Assembly (NCBI GenBank): GCA_946902985.2
Contig: OX336388.2
Location: forward strand, 126,283,346 to 126,347,345
Direction: 5' to 3'
DNA length: 64,000 nucleotides
Origin: Meconema thalassinum
Lineage: Eukaryota > Arthropoda > Insecta > Orthoptera > Tettigoniidae
The first letter of the stretch is position 1. Each line of letters begins with the position of its first letter. The notes below the pieces were generated by a model that did not search any database, was not told the DNA's origin, and saw only the letters and a list, made by a program, of their open reading frames with translations. Positions 1 to 11,526 of this stretch are shown in pieces. The position numbers and the translations under genes were made by a program.

Positions 1-99
1 CATTCTTTCTTTCTTTCTTTCTTCCATTCATTCATTCATTCTTTCTTTCTTTCTTTCTTTCTTTCTTTCATTCATTCATTCATTCATTCATTCATTCAT

Positions 100-131
<32 letters not shown>

Positions 132-331
132 TCATTCATTCATTCATTCATTCATTCATTCATTCTTTCTTTCTTTCTTTCTTTCTTTCATTCTTTCTTT
201 CTTTCTTTCTGTCTTTCCTTCTTTCTTTCATTCTTTCTTTCTTTCTTTCTTTCTTTCATTCATTCATTCTTTCATTCATTCATTCATTCATTCATTCAAT
301 CTTTCTTTCATTCATTCATTCATTCATTCAT

Positions 332-379
<48 letters not shown>

Positions 380-483
380 TCATTCATTCGTTCATTCATT
401 CATTCTTTCTTTCTTTCTTTCTTTCATTCATTCATTAATTCTTTCTTTCTTTCTTTCTTTCTTTCTTTCATTCATTCATTCAT

Positions 484-527
<44 letters not shown>

Positions 528-563
528 TCATTCATTCATTCATTCATTCATTCATTCATTCAT

Positions 564-595
<32 letters not shown>

Positions 596-831
596 TCATT
601 CTTTCATTCATTCATTCATTCATTCATTCATTCATTCATTCTTTCTTTCTTTCTTTCTTTCTTTCTTTCATTCATTCATTCATTCATTCATTCATTCATT
701 CTTTCATTCATTCATTCATTCATTCATTCATTCATTCTTTCTTTCTTTCTTTCTTTCTTTCATTCTTTCTTTCTTTCTTTCATTCTTTCATTCATTCATT
801 CATTCATTCATTCATTCATTCATTCATTCAT

Positions 832-878
<47 letters not shown>

Positions 879-915
879 GTCTTTCCTTCTTTCTTTCATT
901 CATTCATTCATTCAT

Positions 916-947
<32 letters not shown>

Positions 948-959
948 TCATTCTTTCAT

Positions 960-995
<36 letters not shown>

Positions 996-1011
996 TCATT
1001 CATTCATTCAT

Positions 1012-1078
<67 letters not shown>

Positions 1079-1170
1079 TCATTCATTCATTCATTCATTC
1101 ATTCATTCATTCATTCATTCTTTCTTTCTTTCTTTCTTTCTTTCTTTCATTCTTTCATTCATTCATTCAT

Positions 1171-1218
<48 letters not shown>

Positions 1219-1262
1219 TCATACATTCATTCATTCATTCATTCATTCATTCATTCATTCAT

Positions 1263-1302
<40 letters not shown>

Positions 1303-1426
1303 TCATTCTTTCTTTCTTTCTTTCTTTCATTCATTCATTCATTCATTCATTCATTCATTCATTCTTTCTTTCTTTCTTTCTTTCTTTCTGTCTTTCATTC
1401 ATTCATTCATTCATTCATTCATTCAT

Positions 1427-1458
<32 letters not shown>

Positions 1459-1494
1459 TCATTCTTTCTTTCTTTCATTCTTTCATTCTTTCAT

Positions 1495-1530
<36 letters not shown>

Positions 1531-1534
1531 TCAT

Positions 1535-1582
<48 letters not shown>

Positions 1583-1606
1583 TCATTCATTCATTCATTC
1601 ATTCAT

Positions 1607-1650
<44 letters not shown>

Positions 1651-1651
1651 T
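1..1651. repeat. CTTT/CATT compound microsatellite
   Basis: The first 1.65 kb consists of alternating blocks of (CTTT)n and (CATT)n with rare interruptions (CTGT, CCTT, CATA). One strand is entirely pyrimidine-rich apart from the A of CATT. It runs off the left edge of the window, so its full length is unknown. No coding potential. Confidence 0.98.
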
Positions 1652-1728
1652 CAACCATTTGTCTGTGCCCCGTTCCAGCCCTCAGACCAGAATTAATTTC
1701 TTGGCTGAGAAGAATAATAGTGTTTTAT

Positions 1729-2470
1729 TTTATAAGGCGTGATCAATATGTTTCCGTTTAACGGCGGTACAGACCAGAATCGGTATTCCAGTCTGGAAAA
1801 ATACCCGTGAGCACTCATCACACCGACGCACCATATTAAAGATCCCCGTGTGGTAAAATACTGTGTTCTGCTGCACATCCTCGTCCGACAGGGATCGTCG
1901 ACCCTTCAGGGCCTTTTTTATGCGACCAAGGGCGTGATAATCACATGGGGAGAGATCAGGACTATGGGGCGGTTGCTCGAGTATCTCCTACTTGATTAGC
2001 GTACCTTCTGCGTTACGACCATTGTGCTATGGGGACGTGCGTTATCATGAAGCAGCAACACCCCCTTGTCAACGTTTTCCTGATTGTTTCACCTTAATTG
2101 CACGCCGTAATTTCTCCACTATTACGCAGTAGATTCCTTGAAATCAATAAGCAATGGGCCCCGGTTATCAAATAACAGGGTGAGCATCACCTTTCAAGCA
2201 GATGGTTGGCTCTTGAACTTCTTGGGATGATGGATGAAGTCACTGCATTGTCGACACTTTCGATTCCGGTTCCCAGTTGTGGCGCCAGCAACAATGCGCT
2301 CCAGAACGTTTTGCCTTCAACATTGAAACGCATCAGGTACAGCAGGCAAGCAGACACCCGGTGTGCGTTAAGAGATGAAATTAAGAATATATTCAGTCAC
2401 CAGGGCTCTTAACCTTAGACATCGCTGCAGAAACGCCCTCAAACGGAAACTTTTTGATCACGCCTGATAC
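1729..2470 (-). mobile_element. Internally deleted mariner-family element
   Basis: Both ends carry related inverted termini: GGCGTGATCAA followed shortly by GTTTCCGTTT at about 1737-1763 and its complement at about 2440-2467. Between them the minus strand (about 1863-2070) encodes recognisable mariner transposase pieces: a LLHDNARPHS catalytic-block motif, then a CDYHALGRIKKALKG-like segment and DEDVQQNT, in shifted frames. That is the C-terminal part of a DD34D-type transposase. At about 740 bp the element is well below the roughly 1.3 kb of a full mariner and has frameshifts, so it cannot encode a working transposase. The plus-strand half (2200-2412) is not clearly transposase. Confidence 0.7.
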
Positions 2471-4218
2471 AAAGTTATTGTTGATTTATTTAGGGGCTTT
2501 GCGACATCATGGTCATGTAGCCCCGGGTTTGATCACCACCTCACCCAACCTGGTTTTCCGTTGCCTCCCAATTCTACTCCAGGCGAATGCTAGGATGTTC
2601 CTAAATTAAGGCTACGGCCGCCTCCTTGGCAATCATCATCTGAATTAAGTTACATTTACACCCACTAATACAGCCATCATAATAACACAGGTTGTCAGAT
2701 AAATTCCACATACACACACCCAAGTACCCGGGGCTACATGACCACGATGTCGCCAAGTCCCTAAATGAATCAACAACAAATATGTTATATGGATATAGAG
2801 AGAGGTTGACATTTTAGTTCTTTTCGGAGCCAATTTTCAAGATTCTAAACAATTGGCAGGGCCGAACTTCTCGACAGATATATTGGGGCAGTTGACCTCG
2901 TAGTTCCGCCCCTAGAAGCCTCAATGACTAACTAACTTCTCGACAGAATGCGTTTAACCAGTCAGAAATTATATCATTTTGTGAAATAATATTTTAAATC
3001 TATAGTAAAAACAACTTGTTCCGTGATGAACTAAAGAACCTACGTTTCTTCATATTTAAGATTCATGCCAATGATTAATCTATATGGGCCTATCTAGAAT
3101 AATGACTAAATTAAGTTGGTAATACTGAAATTTTTAATTAATTGGAAATATTCCTGATGTAGTGTAGCCTAATAGAGAACTACAGTTGGTAGCCTGGTGA
3201 CTGAATACATTCTTAATTTCATCTCTTAAAGTACATATTGCATATACAAAATTTGGTCGAAGTCCAATGGCTAGCATGGACGTTGCACTGAGCTTAGATA
3301 TTGGATCTATCATGTTGGCAACAATGTCATTCATGTGTTGCTCAGAAATAATCTGAAATAGTATGATCTATTGTTGTGCATTTTGGATGAAATACATTTG
3401 TTAGTATAGAAGTTACATGCATTTAAACATTGGACCTATCAGCAGGCTTAGAATCATGTTGGCAACATTGTCATGTGTGGACTCCTGAAAATTAATCTGG
3501 AATGTAATTATCTATGTGCGTGCCAATTTTGGTACAATTCGTATGCATAACTTCTGAGATATCCAACATAGAGCTGAAATTTCAATTGCGATTTTTCAAC
3601 AGTTGGTAGCACTGATATCATTTTCAAATATTGCCTTGAGATATTCATGTATAGATCTTTACCTATACGAAATTTGGTTTCGATAGCTGCAACCGTTTAG
3701 GAGAGACAGACAGACACACATTTGCCCGGATCGATCTCATAAGTCTACTTTTTCCTCATTTTTACAAAATGCGAAAAGTAGGCTAATTATTGGACATCCC
3801 TGTTTTATAAGTAACACGAAATGTGCTGACTCGACATGACTGTCCATACGTAAATGTATCTTATCTGCTTGAGCCATGGGATCAGTTGCAGCATGCCTGG
3901 TGAGCGGTGATATCCTAGGTCAGGCTCTTCCAGCCGAGTTGCTCGCCTGTGAGCAGTGGAGTACTCGCCGCCTTGCGCGAGTAAACCTGCAACATTCAAT
4001 ACAGCTCTGCTGTGGGGGCTGCCGTCACTGCGCGGTGGATACATCAAGACTGGCAGGAAAAGCTTGGACTTGTGTAATAACCTTCACCCAGTTACGTATT
4101 GGCTATCACCCCCAGTCCCTCTCCAACCGTGCTCCGAGCATCACTGCTGAGTACTCGCGTGTACGCATACTCAAACTCGTGGATTTGAAACAGCCTGTCT
4201 TAGGTATTTCATCACTTC
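2471..4218. other. Gene-free stretch with dispersed repeat fragments
   Basis: No gene seen. At 2488-2530 (minus) and 2640-2775 (plus) lie two short opposed copies of the 3' segment of the 0.5 kb SINE that is complete at 26907-27418 (GGGGCTACATGACC block). At 2530-2640 a motif resembles the body of the 54955-55270 SINE. A segment of about 40 bp at 3190-3235 is an inverted copy of 2365-2405. The stretch 3640-3780 resembles 27890-28020 in opposite orientation, suggesting a dispersed repeat family. Confidence 0.5.
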
Positions 4219-4260
4219 GGAGAGAGAGGGAGAGAGAGATAGGGAAAGGAAAGAGAGGAC
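4219..4260. repeat. GA-rich simple repeat
   Basis: Short purine tract of GAGA repeats with interruptions, next to the left inverted arm at 4293. Confidence 0.8.
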
Positions 4261-4292
4261 CGTGTTTGTTGCATTAGGTAAGTACAGTGCTG

Positions 4293-4440
4293 TATATACC
4301 AAGCGAATCAGCTTCTCCTAATAATAGTGTTTTATGCATCCCAACTAACGTGTGTTGTCAGGAAGGATGATACAGCACTTTCTGCTTGCATCCCGTATGT
4401 TAATGCACTGCAAGCATATCCTAAAACACAAAGCAAATTA
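4293..4440 (+). repeat. Left arm of a 3.6 kb inverted-repeat pair
   Basis: About 150 bp (core CTAATAATAGTGTT, then AATGCACTGCAAGCATAT) recurs in reverse complement at 7778-7952. The pair brackets AT-rich degenerate AGTCAAAA-type DNA, the fold-back MITE and the minisatellite. It may be the terminal inverted repeats of a larger DNA element of about 3.66 kb. I could not identify a transposase or a certain target duplication (a TTA/TAA trinucleotide is possible). Confidence 0.6.
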
Positions 4441-4955
4441 GTCAAATTCTCCCACTCCTAAAAAAAATAGTCAAATCCCAAATCAATAGTAGCCTAGTCA
4501 ACATTTGTCAAAAGAAAAGCTCAAAGAGTTAAAAGAACAACGAAAACAATACCGTACTTAAAATTATAAAAAACACAAAAAATGAAAATGAGTCAATATA
4601 TATAAAAACTATCAAAACTAGTCAAAAAGAGCTCAAAAAGTCAAACAAAAAATCAAATTAAGTCAAAATATAAAAAGAAAACATTCACAATTAGTAAGAA
4701 TGAGTGAAAACCAGCTCAAAAAATCGAAATAAATAAATAAACAATATCAATCCCCTTCCCAAAACACCCAAAAAGTCAAAATCCATATCAAAAGTAGTCA
4801 AAACTTGTTAAAAAAGCCCAAAAATTAAAGAAAAACGAAAACAATACTTAAAATCATCAACAGCACAGAAAATGAAAATTAGTCTAAATACAAAAAAAAA
4901 ATATATTAAAATCTAATCACAAAGAGCTCAAAAGGTCAAACAAAAAATCAAATTA
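4441..4955. repeat. AT-rich degenerate AGTCAAAA repeats
   Basis: A very A-rich stretch with repeated AGTCAAAA, AGCTCAAAAAG and TCAAATTAGTC words. Similar words recur at 6478-6530 and 7660-7740, that is, on the other side of the nested MITE and minisatellite, so they look like the interior of the element bounded by the 4293/7952 arms. No coding potential. Confidence 0.6.
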
Positions 4956-6468
4956 CTGTCGACCAAAGTATTATGTGTACTCGAGTTTGAAGGTTGTTTG
5001 TGAAGTAACCAATAGACCTACATAAAATCCAATACCATCAACATTTTCGTCGTTCTATTTTACGTTAGTTGATATAAGTTTGGATTTTTAAATTTATATG
5101 TTAATATTTGTTATCGCAGTTGGAACACAAAAATTGACCGTTTTTAAGCGTGTTTCAACCATGCGTCACATTTAAGAATTATTATCTCAAAAGCCCGCCA
5201 TCAGATCGAATCCAAATTTTAACACAACATACATTGGAATGTTGTATAACTGGTTTATTAATTTCACAATTTTGTGTGTCCAAGAAACAAAGTTGTTATC
5301 ATTGTTGTAAGGTAACTTTTTCTCGGCTCAGGGTGGTTGGAAAATGTAGTTCTTGGTTGCGTTGTAATCATTATACATCAAAAAGTTATGCTGTATGACT
5401 GTGAAATACGTAAATTAATTCACTTATTTTATATCGATTTGTATTTGTACCAGGAAATAACACATGGTTCTCCAGCAAGCCGCTCTTGGAAAAGCTGAAC
5501 AGAGTTGCTGATATGGAGCCCATCACTTCCGAGCGAGACGCGCCATGATGCGTGTGGGCACCATTTCGGCAACGCTGTACAGCTATAACCGGAGCGGCTA
5601 GCTGGCGAAACATGTGTCATTTCCCTGTAGAAATACAAACCGATATAAAATAAGTGAATTAATTTACGTATTTCACAGTCATACAGCATAACGTTTCGAT
5701 GTATAAGGATTACAATGCAACCAAGAAATACATTGTCCAACCATCCCGAGCCGAGAAAAAGTTACCTTACAAAAATGATAACAACTTTATTTCTTGGACA
5801 CACACAATTTTGAAATTAATAAACCAGTTATACAACATTCCAATGTATATTGTGTTAAAATTTGGATTCGATCTGATGACGGGTTTTTGAGATAATAATT
5901 CTTAAATGTGACGCATGGTTGAAACGCGCTTAAAAACGTGCACTTTTTGTGTTCCAACTGCGATAAGAAATATTAAAATATAAATTAAAAATTCCAAACC
6001 TACATGAAAATGAAAATCCACAGCCTGCTTCCAGTCTCCGACCGGGTCAGGAATGGAATGAATGAAGCCCCCATCTAGCGGCGAGGATATGAACTGTGCC
6101 GGCTGCCGAGGCCTGACGCACTCCTCTGGGGCAATGATTAAATGAATGACAGATGAAATGAAATGATAGTGGAGAGTGTTACTGGAATGAAATTTTGACA
6201 GGGAAAACCGGAGTACCCGGAGAAAAACCTGTCTGCCTCCGTTCTGTCCAGCACAGATCTCACATGGAGTGACCGGGATTTGAACCACGGACCCAGCGGT
6301 GAGAGGCCGGCGTGCTGCCGCCTAAGCCACGGAGGCTTTTCCAAACCTACATGACCTAACGTAAAATAGAACGACAAAAATGATGATGTTATTGGATTTT
6401 ATGTAGGTCTATTGGTTACTTCACAAACAACCTTCAAACTCGAGTGCACATAATACTTTGGTCGACAG
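4956..6468. mobile_element. Fold-back MITE with long arms, TA target duplication
   Basis: The ends are perfect inverted repeats (CTGTCGACCAAAGTATTA and its complement) flanked by TA at 4954-4955 and 6469-6470. The left arm (about 4956-5460) and right arm (about 5635-6468 minus the inserted SINE) are reverse complements over roughly 490 bp, leaving a centre of about 170 bp. No transposase is present. The TA duplication and terminal sequence suggest mobilisation by a Tc1/mariner-type transposase (inference). The right arm is interrupted by the SINE at 6007-6338. Confidence 0.85.
6007..6338 (-). mobile_element. tRNA-derived SINE (family A), intact insertion
   Basis: The insertion is flanked by a perfect 15 bp duplication (TTCCAAACCTACATG, 5992-6006 and 6339-6353). 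Read on the minus strand it begins with a tRNA-like head containing an A-box (GGCTTAGGCGGCAGCACG) and a B-box (GTGGTTCAAATCCC), followed by about 240 bp of body. A near-identical copy is at 11180-11508. The long duplication indicates LINE-driven retroposition. Confidence 0.92.
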
Positions 6469-6748
6469 TAGTCATAATCGAAAAAGAAAACGATCACAAT
6501 TAGTCAAAATTGGTGAAAATCTGCTCAAAAAGATACAGTCAGTCTGAGAGACTAGACTTTATCATTTCAAATGGCGCATGCTACAAATGCTACACATGTT
6601 AGACAGGCTCAGGAGGGCTTCTCGCTTTGCTCGAAGCCCCAGGACTCTGAATAAGTTATATTAGCATGTTTTTAGGTGCCTTATATTGTTTATCTTGTTG
6701 AGCACGAGATTTAGCTTTAGTAGATATAATAGCACTATTACTGTCAAT

Positions 6749-7348
6749 AGACTCCATTATTAACACACTTTACGTATACTGAAAGTAAGCAAGTTTAACG
6801 AACGATCCACAGACTCCTTTATTATCACACTTTACGTAAACTGAAAGTAAGCAAGTTTAACGAACGATCCACAGACTCCATTATTATCACACTTTACGTA
6901 AACTGAAAGTAAGCAAGTTTAACGAACGATCCACAGACTCCATTATTAACACACTTTTCTACCCTGTACAAATTGTAAACTGTAAGTAAGCAAGTTTAAC
7001 GAACGATCCACAGACTCCATTATTATCACACTTTACGTAAACTGAAAGTAAACAAGTTTAACGAACGATCCACAGACTCCATTATTAACAAACTTTTCTA
7101 CCCTGTACAAATTGTAAACTGTAAGTAAGCAAGTTTAACGAACGATACACAGACTCCATTATTATCACACTTTACGTAAACTGAAAGTAAGCAAGTTTAA
7201 CGAACGATCCACAGACTCCATTATTATCACACTTTACGTAAACTGAAAGTAAGTAAGTTTAACGAACGATCCACAGACTCCATTATTAACACACTTTTTT
7301 ACCCTGCACAAATTGTAAACTGTAAGTAAGCAAGTTTAACGAACGAAC
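6749..7348. repeat. Minisatellite of 60-80 bp units, nine copies
   Basis: Nine tandem units each contain AAGTTTAACGAACGATCCAC and ACTCCATTATTA. Short units are about 61-64 bp. Longer units carry an extra segment of about 18 bp (TTCTACCCTGTACAAATTG). Long and short forms alternate irregularly, so the array expanded from at least two unit types. Units are near-identical, indicating recent expansion or homogenisation. Confidence 0.93.
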
Positions 7349-7777
7349 CCGCAAGTACAGAGATAGAAAGAATCACGTGAACGCTTCATGATCAACAAGT
7401 TGCAAGTCATTCAGTATCACGCAGCTAGCGCGTAGGCTTCCCGCGCGGTGAACGGGGAGCGGGAGGTACACTCTGCTGCATGACGTCACGCACTCGCCGT
7501 CTCCGTATCGCATAATGCCAGACCCCAGGAGTAAACTCAGACTAGGTGTATATGCACTGAACAACATGATGACGTCATACACGCCGTAACCGTAACGCAT
7601 AACGGTAGACCAGAGCATAACGATGAAGTCGACAAGATCATTTGAAATGATAAAATTCGAAGAACATAAATAAACAAATAAATAAATACCAATAACAATT
7701 AGTCAAAATCCCCCCGAAAACACACAAAAAATCAAACATTATTGTTTTTCCCTCGTATTAGTCTGTAGTCACATCGA
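7349..7777. other. Gene-free stretch
   Basis: No gene recognised. At 7430-7620 GC is higher than in the flanks and two similar stretches carry CGCATAA next to an AGACC motif, hinting at an old short duplication. 7660-7745 returns to the AGTCAAAA-type A-rich DNA of 4441-4955. Confidence 0.4.
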
Positions 7778-7952
7778 CGGAAAAGTAATAGTGTTCAGTA
7801 TCGTTTGCGAGATATGCTTGCAGTGCATTAGTACTATACGGGGTGCGAGCAGAGAAATATCGACCTTCGTGGCAACAACGCTAGTTGGGTTGCATATAAC
7901 ACTATTATTAGGGGCAGCTGATTCACCTGTATACAGAGTGGTTCACCAGCCC
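7778..7952 (-). repeat. Right arm of the 3.6 kb inverted-repeat pair
   Basis: Reverse complement of 4293-4440 with moderate divergence (shared AACACTATTATTAGG and ATATGCTTGCAGTGCATT). See the left arm. Confidence 0.6.
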
Positions 7953-8083
7953 CTTATTATTTAGTTTTCTGCGCACTGCCTGTGTGACAAAAATGTAAAC
8001 CGAGCCATGGGCCTAGAAAAGGTAAAACGACCGTAATCACTTCCACGCCAATTACTAAGGAGCATTCTACGAATATGTGATCC

Positions 8084-8486
8084 ACTGCTCCTTGCTGCGA
8101 CAACGCGGTCATGTAGCCCCGAGTACTTTGCGTGTTTGTAGAAACTCTCTGATAACCGGTGCTTATAGTGATGGCTGTATTAGTGTGTGTTATCTGTAAT
8201 TCAGGTAAGGACTGCAGACGATCAATTTCAAGTAGTTCCTACTTAAAGGGCGTTAATTAAATCTAACCTAAAAATTTAGCTTCACACAATTGTAGTTAGT
8301 GGGAGGTTCTTTTACATGTCATAAATCTATGACATGGACCCGCCGGCTTTACTTCCCCTCCTAAGGAAGGCATACTGAGGGATTTTTAACGCTCATAAAA
8401 AATCCGACGACTTCGGCTGGGGTTGAACCCGCAATCTTGGGCATAGAAGCTCAGCATGCTACCGACTACGCCACCGAAGCCGCATT
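8084..8486 (-). mobile_element. SINE (family B) copy, minus strand
   Basis: Read on the minus strand this is the same tRNA-headed repeat that is complete at 26907-27418: a head with a GTCGGTAGCATGCTGAGCTT A-box region and a GGGTTCAA B-box, then the TTTATGACATGTAAAAGAA block, and a GGGGCTACATGACCGCG tail at the left end. It is internally shortened. I could not define its target duplication. Confidence 0.75.
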
Positions 8487-9040
8487 CCTTGTTGGTTGGA
8501 ATGCCACTTCCATCTTGTTGATCCTTGATGTGAATGATTCTTTCTCAGAATTGTTTGGTGTTATCCACTCCACTGGAAAAGAAAAATGGGAATACAGTTT
8601 GATAGCCAATGTCTTAGGGATGATGCCGGTAGATGACTATGGGTAGCTTCACTACACTTTCCTGTCTTCAAAATTGCCGTATTTTCTGAGCCAAGGGCAG
8701 ATACTTGGTAATTTTCCCATTGCAGATTATGGGAATTGGGCACCACGATATCAATAATATGAATGTTTCTCTTCCACTCTTGTCCACAAACTCAATACCT
8801 GGTCGGTTTACTGGCATGGTTTTGTCAGCAATAACTGATCTGTGAGAAAGATTTTCCAAAATGGTGTGCAGGTTTGCCTGCTGTCCACACGGTCGAAACC
8901 ACCTGACATATATGACGGAGACGATTTTGATTCTGAACTGGAGTTGTTTGCCGAACCATCAACACTTGCGGCGTAGTTAACTGGTCATCTCATGCAATTT
9001 TAGCTCTCATTCGACCAGATCCTGGTACGAACAACTTTGT
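8487..9040. other. Gene-free stretch
   Basis: No recognisable gene, RNA or element. Open frames here are short and resemble no family I know. It is the host or older-repeat sequence into which the 9057-9770 retroposon inserted. Confidence 0.4.
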
Positions 9041-9056
9041 GAATGCTTCCTATTGA

Positions 9057-9770
9057 TAATGATGATGATAATTGTTGTTTTAAGGGGCCTAACATCTAGG
9101 TTATCGGCCCCTAATGGTTTGGGTGATCGTGAAGATGATAATGAAATGTAAATTATAACTAAAACTAACTACTAGCTTATCTACTAGAAGAAGAAATGGA
9201 AAACAAAAGGAGAATGAGGCAAATACCCTCAACCCTCGAAGAATGCGGATTGAGGGACTTGGAAGGAAGGAAAGCCCTGAAAGGCAGATAGGAAAGTGGA
9301 AGAGGAGAGGGTCCGCCCCACAGGTAATGTATACAAGGAGGAAAACCGGACCCAGCTCAGGAATCCCTTGGGGTCGCCAACTCCCGAACTCACCACCCGT
9401 GATCCCCTGAAGGTGTAGCAATATTCAGGGTGCACCAAAAGTGGTGGGGCTACATACACCCTGCCTCCTTGAGGGCCTTGAGCAGAAGACAGGAGATAAC
9501 AGGAAAAGAAAAAGAAGGCTGATCCCTCCCAGAAGGAGGGTATCAGGAAAGATGAGACAAGGGTCAATTAAGGCGGGAAAGGAAGAGACTCCCTAGGCCT
9601 CGGATACCCTAATACCGTCGGGGTCGGAAGAGAACACGAGTTGACCAAGTGAGGTCGACAGGAAAGAAGACGGAGAGGAGCCCGACACAAGTAAGTGGAA
9701 GCAATGCCGGACTCAGCTGGGGCCCCGTGGTCGCCAACCCACGTTCCACTAAATGTGAGCCCCTGGGGGG
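9057..9770 (-). mobile_element. Retroposon of unknown family, 16 bp target duplication
   Basis: A 714 bp insert is flanked by a perfect 16 bp duplication (GAATGCTTCCTATTGA, 9041-9056 and 9771-9786). On the minus strand it starts with a GC-rich segment and ends in a TTAAAACAACAATTATCATC-type tail, so it moved by target-primed reverse transcription. Two partial internal repeats of a CCGGACCCAGCT...GTCGCCAAC motif occur (9345-9400 and 9708-9745). No reverse transcriptase or tRNA head is visible. It may be a 5'-truncated LINE end or a non-autonomous derivative. Confidence 0.8.
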
Positions 9771-9966
9771 GAATGCTTCCTATTGAATCTCCAGATGTAT
9801 TCGCGAAGTTTCTATAACTTCGTGCCCATCGTTCGGTGAAGCAACCACTTTCGCTGAATTTACTGCAGTCAAGAGCATGTTGAAAGTACGACAGATTATC
9901 TCCATCACAATAAAATTACATAACACAACAAGGTAAAAGAGGCAGATGACCATGTTGTTCCGCCCC

Positions 9967-9969
9967 TTA

Positions 9970-10012
<43 letters not shown>

Positions 10013-10013
10013 C

Positions 10014-10043
<30 letters not shown>
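9967..10043. repeat. (AAC)n followed by (AAT)n microsatellite
   Basis: A tract of ACA/AAC triplets passes into AAT triplets. It follows a GTTCCGCCCCTTAAAACAAC motif that ends other retroposons in this window (compare 26750-26790), so it probably grew from the A-rich tail of such a copy. Confidence 0.9.
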
Positions 10044-10045
<2 letters not shown>

Positions 10046-10202
10046 TGTTATTTGTTTTACGTCCCCTTTAACTACTGTGGCTTTTAGAGACGCCGGAGTG
10101 CCCGAAGGGGATCTTTAACGTGCCAGTAAATCAACTGACAAGGCTCCCTCGCGTTTGCGCTCCCTCAAATGCCAGCTGACTGCACCAGGATTCGATTCGG
10201 AT

Positions 10203-10527
10203 TCAAACCCGGCCGATTAAGAGCGTTAAAAATCCCACAGTATGCCTTCCTTCCGTGGGAAGTAAAGCCAGCGTGCCCATGTCATAGATTTGTGGCATGT
10301 AAAAGAACCTTCCACTAACTAAACTTGTGTGAAACTAAAATTTGTAGGTTAAATTTGATTAACGCTATTAAATTCCAAAATTCGCCGCCAGGTTCTGGTG
10401 GCATCTAGTAACCAAGTTCACAACTAGTTGTCGTTGACGTTAGCCTTTGGTAGGAACTACTTGAAAATTGAATGTCTGCTGTCCTCACCTGAATTACAGA
10501 TAACACACACTAATACAGCCATCACAA
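10203..10527 (+). mobile_element. SINE (family B), 5' portion, split by a LINE
   Basis: This matches the middle of the SINE at 26907-27418 (from TTAAGAGCGTTAAAAATCC to ACACTAATACAGCCATCACAA). It stops at the ATCACAA duplication at the LINE's left edge. The remaining 3' piece resumes at 19734-19818, after the LINE. Upstream of 10203 the sequence (10044-10202) differs from the reference copy but still contains a GGATTCGATTC B-box-like word. Confidence 0.75.
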
Positions 10528-10554
10528 CGTGTTAACAGCAACAATCAGGGGGGG

Positions 10555-11179
10555 TAACCTGACAATCATAAATGTATATATTCCACCAGAACACACCTGG
10601 CCTCCTCCACCTCTGCCCTCATTACAACACCCTTGTATAATCGCTGGAGACTTCAATAGTCACCATAATCAATGGGGATGAACGGACAGAAACTTGTCGA
10701 TTGGATGGAAACAGAAAACCTCAAACTCATTTATGATGCAAAAGATAAAGCGTCGTTTGTTTCTGCGCGAAGGAATAGGGACCACGCACCTGACCTGAGC
10801 TTCACCGCGCAGACTACGAACACGCTCAATGACGTGCGTCGCGCCGTACTAGCCAGATATCCCCCATAGTCAACATCGGCCAATAATCCTTGAGACAGGA
10901 CTTTTCATACCCATCATCCACTCATACCCAAAACCAAGGTGGAACTTCAACAAAGCCAACTGGTCGGAGTATTCAAAACAGACAGACTCCAACATAAAAT
11001 GGATAAAACCTACTTTTAACAACTATAACAGATTTATTGGAGTCCTAAAAGCTGCAGCTAAACGATGCATACCAAGATGTTATCGTAAACAGTACATCCC
11101 CGGCTGGAACGAAGAAAGTGAGAGGCTTCTCAAAGAATTTGAAGACAATAGCGATCCTACAACTGCTTCCGACCTTATA
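10555..11179 (+). pseudogene. LINE endonuclease domain remnant
   Basis: The plus strand reads INVYIPPE, then IIAGDFNSHHNQWG, the hallmark GDFN...H...WG motif of LINE AP-type endonucleases. A frameshift follows at about 10670, and the next piece (10672-10869) carries LKLIYDAKDKASF and a truncated DLSF motif. A further piece (about 10870-11160) includes a QHRPIILETGL segment and a WNFNKANW segment typical of the linker to the reverse transcriptase. The active-site His and Asp of the SDH motif are not preserved as an open frame. Dead by frameshifts and missing its N-terminus. Confidence 0.8.
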
Positions 11180-11508
11180 ATGAAAATCCACAGCCTGCTT
11201 CCAGTCTCCGACCGGGTCAGGAATGGAATGAATGAAGCCCCCATCTAGCGGCGAGGATATGGACTGTGCCGGCTGCCGAGGCCTGACGCACTCCTCTGGG
11301 GCAATGATTAAATGAATGACAGATGAAATGAAATGATAGTGGAGAGTGTTGCTGGAATGAAATTTTGACAGGGAAAACCGGAGTACCCGGAGAAAAACCT
11401 GTCTGCCTCCGTTTTGTCCAGCACAGATCTCACATGGAGTGACCGGGATTTGAACCACGGACCCAGCGGTGAGAGGCCGGCGTGCTGCCGCCTAAGCCAC
11501 GGAGGGTT
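11180..11508 (-). mobile_element. tRNA-derived SINE (family A) inside the LINE
   Basis: Near-identical to 6007-6338. It is flanked by an 18 bp duplication (ACTGCTTCCGACCTTATA, 11162-11179 and 11509-11526). A- and B-boxes are readable on the minus strand. Removing it makes the LINE coding sequence contiguous. Confidence 0.93.
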
Positions 11509-11526
11509 ACTGCTTCCGACCTTATA

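Noticed and set aside
3876..4277. 133-codon plus-strand frame
   Set aside because: No recognisable domain; it ends in a GA simple repeat and a minus-strand frame overlaps it equally well.
5902..6377. Minus-strand frames of 79-128 codons, repeated at 11045-11529
   Set aside because: They are translations of the family A SINE with its tRNA head; the similarity between sites comes from the SINE, not from a gene.
6749..7348. Regularly spaced repeats resembling a CRISPR array
   Set aside because: Units are tandem with no unique spacers, and the surroundings are eukaryotic transposons.
9101..9567. Overlapping 106- and 112-codon minus-strand frames
   Set aside because: They lie wholly within the 9057-9770 retroposon and show no conserved motif.
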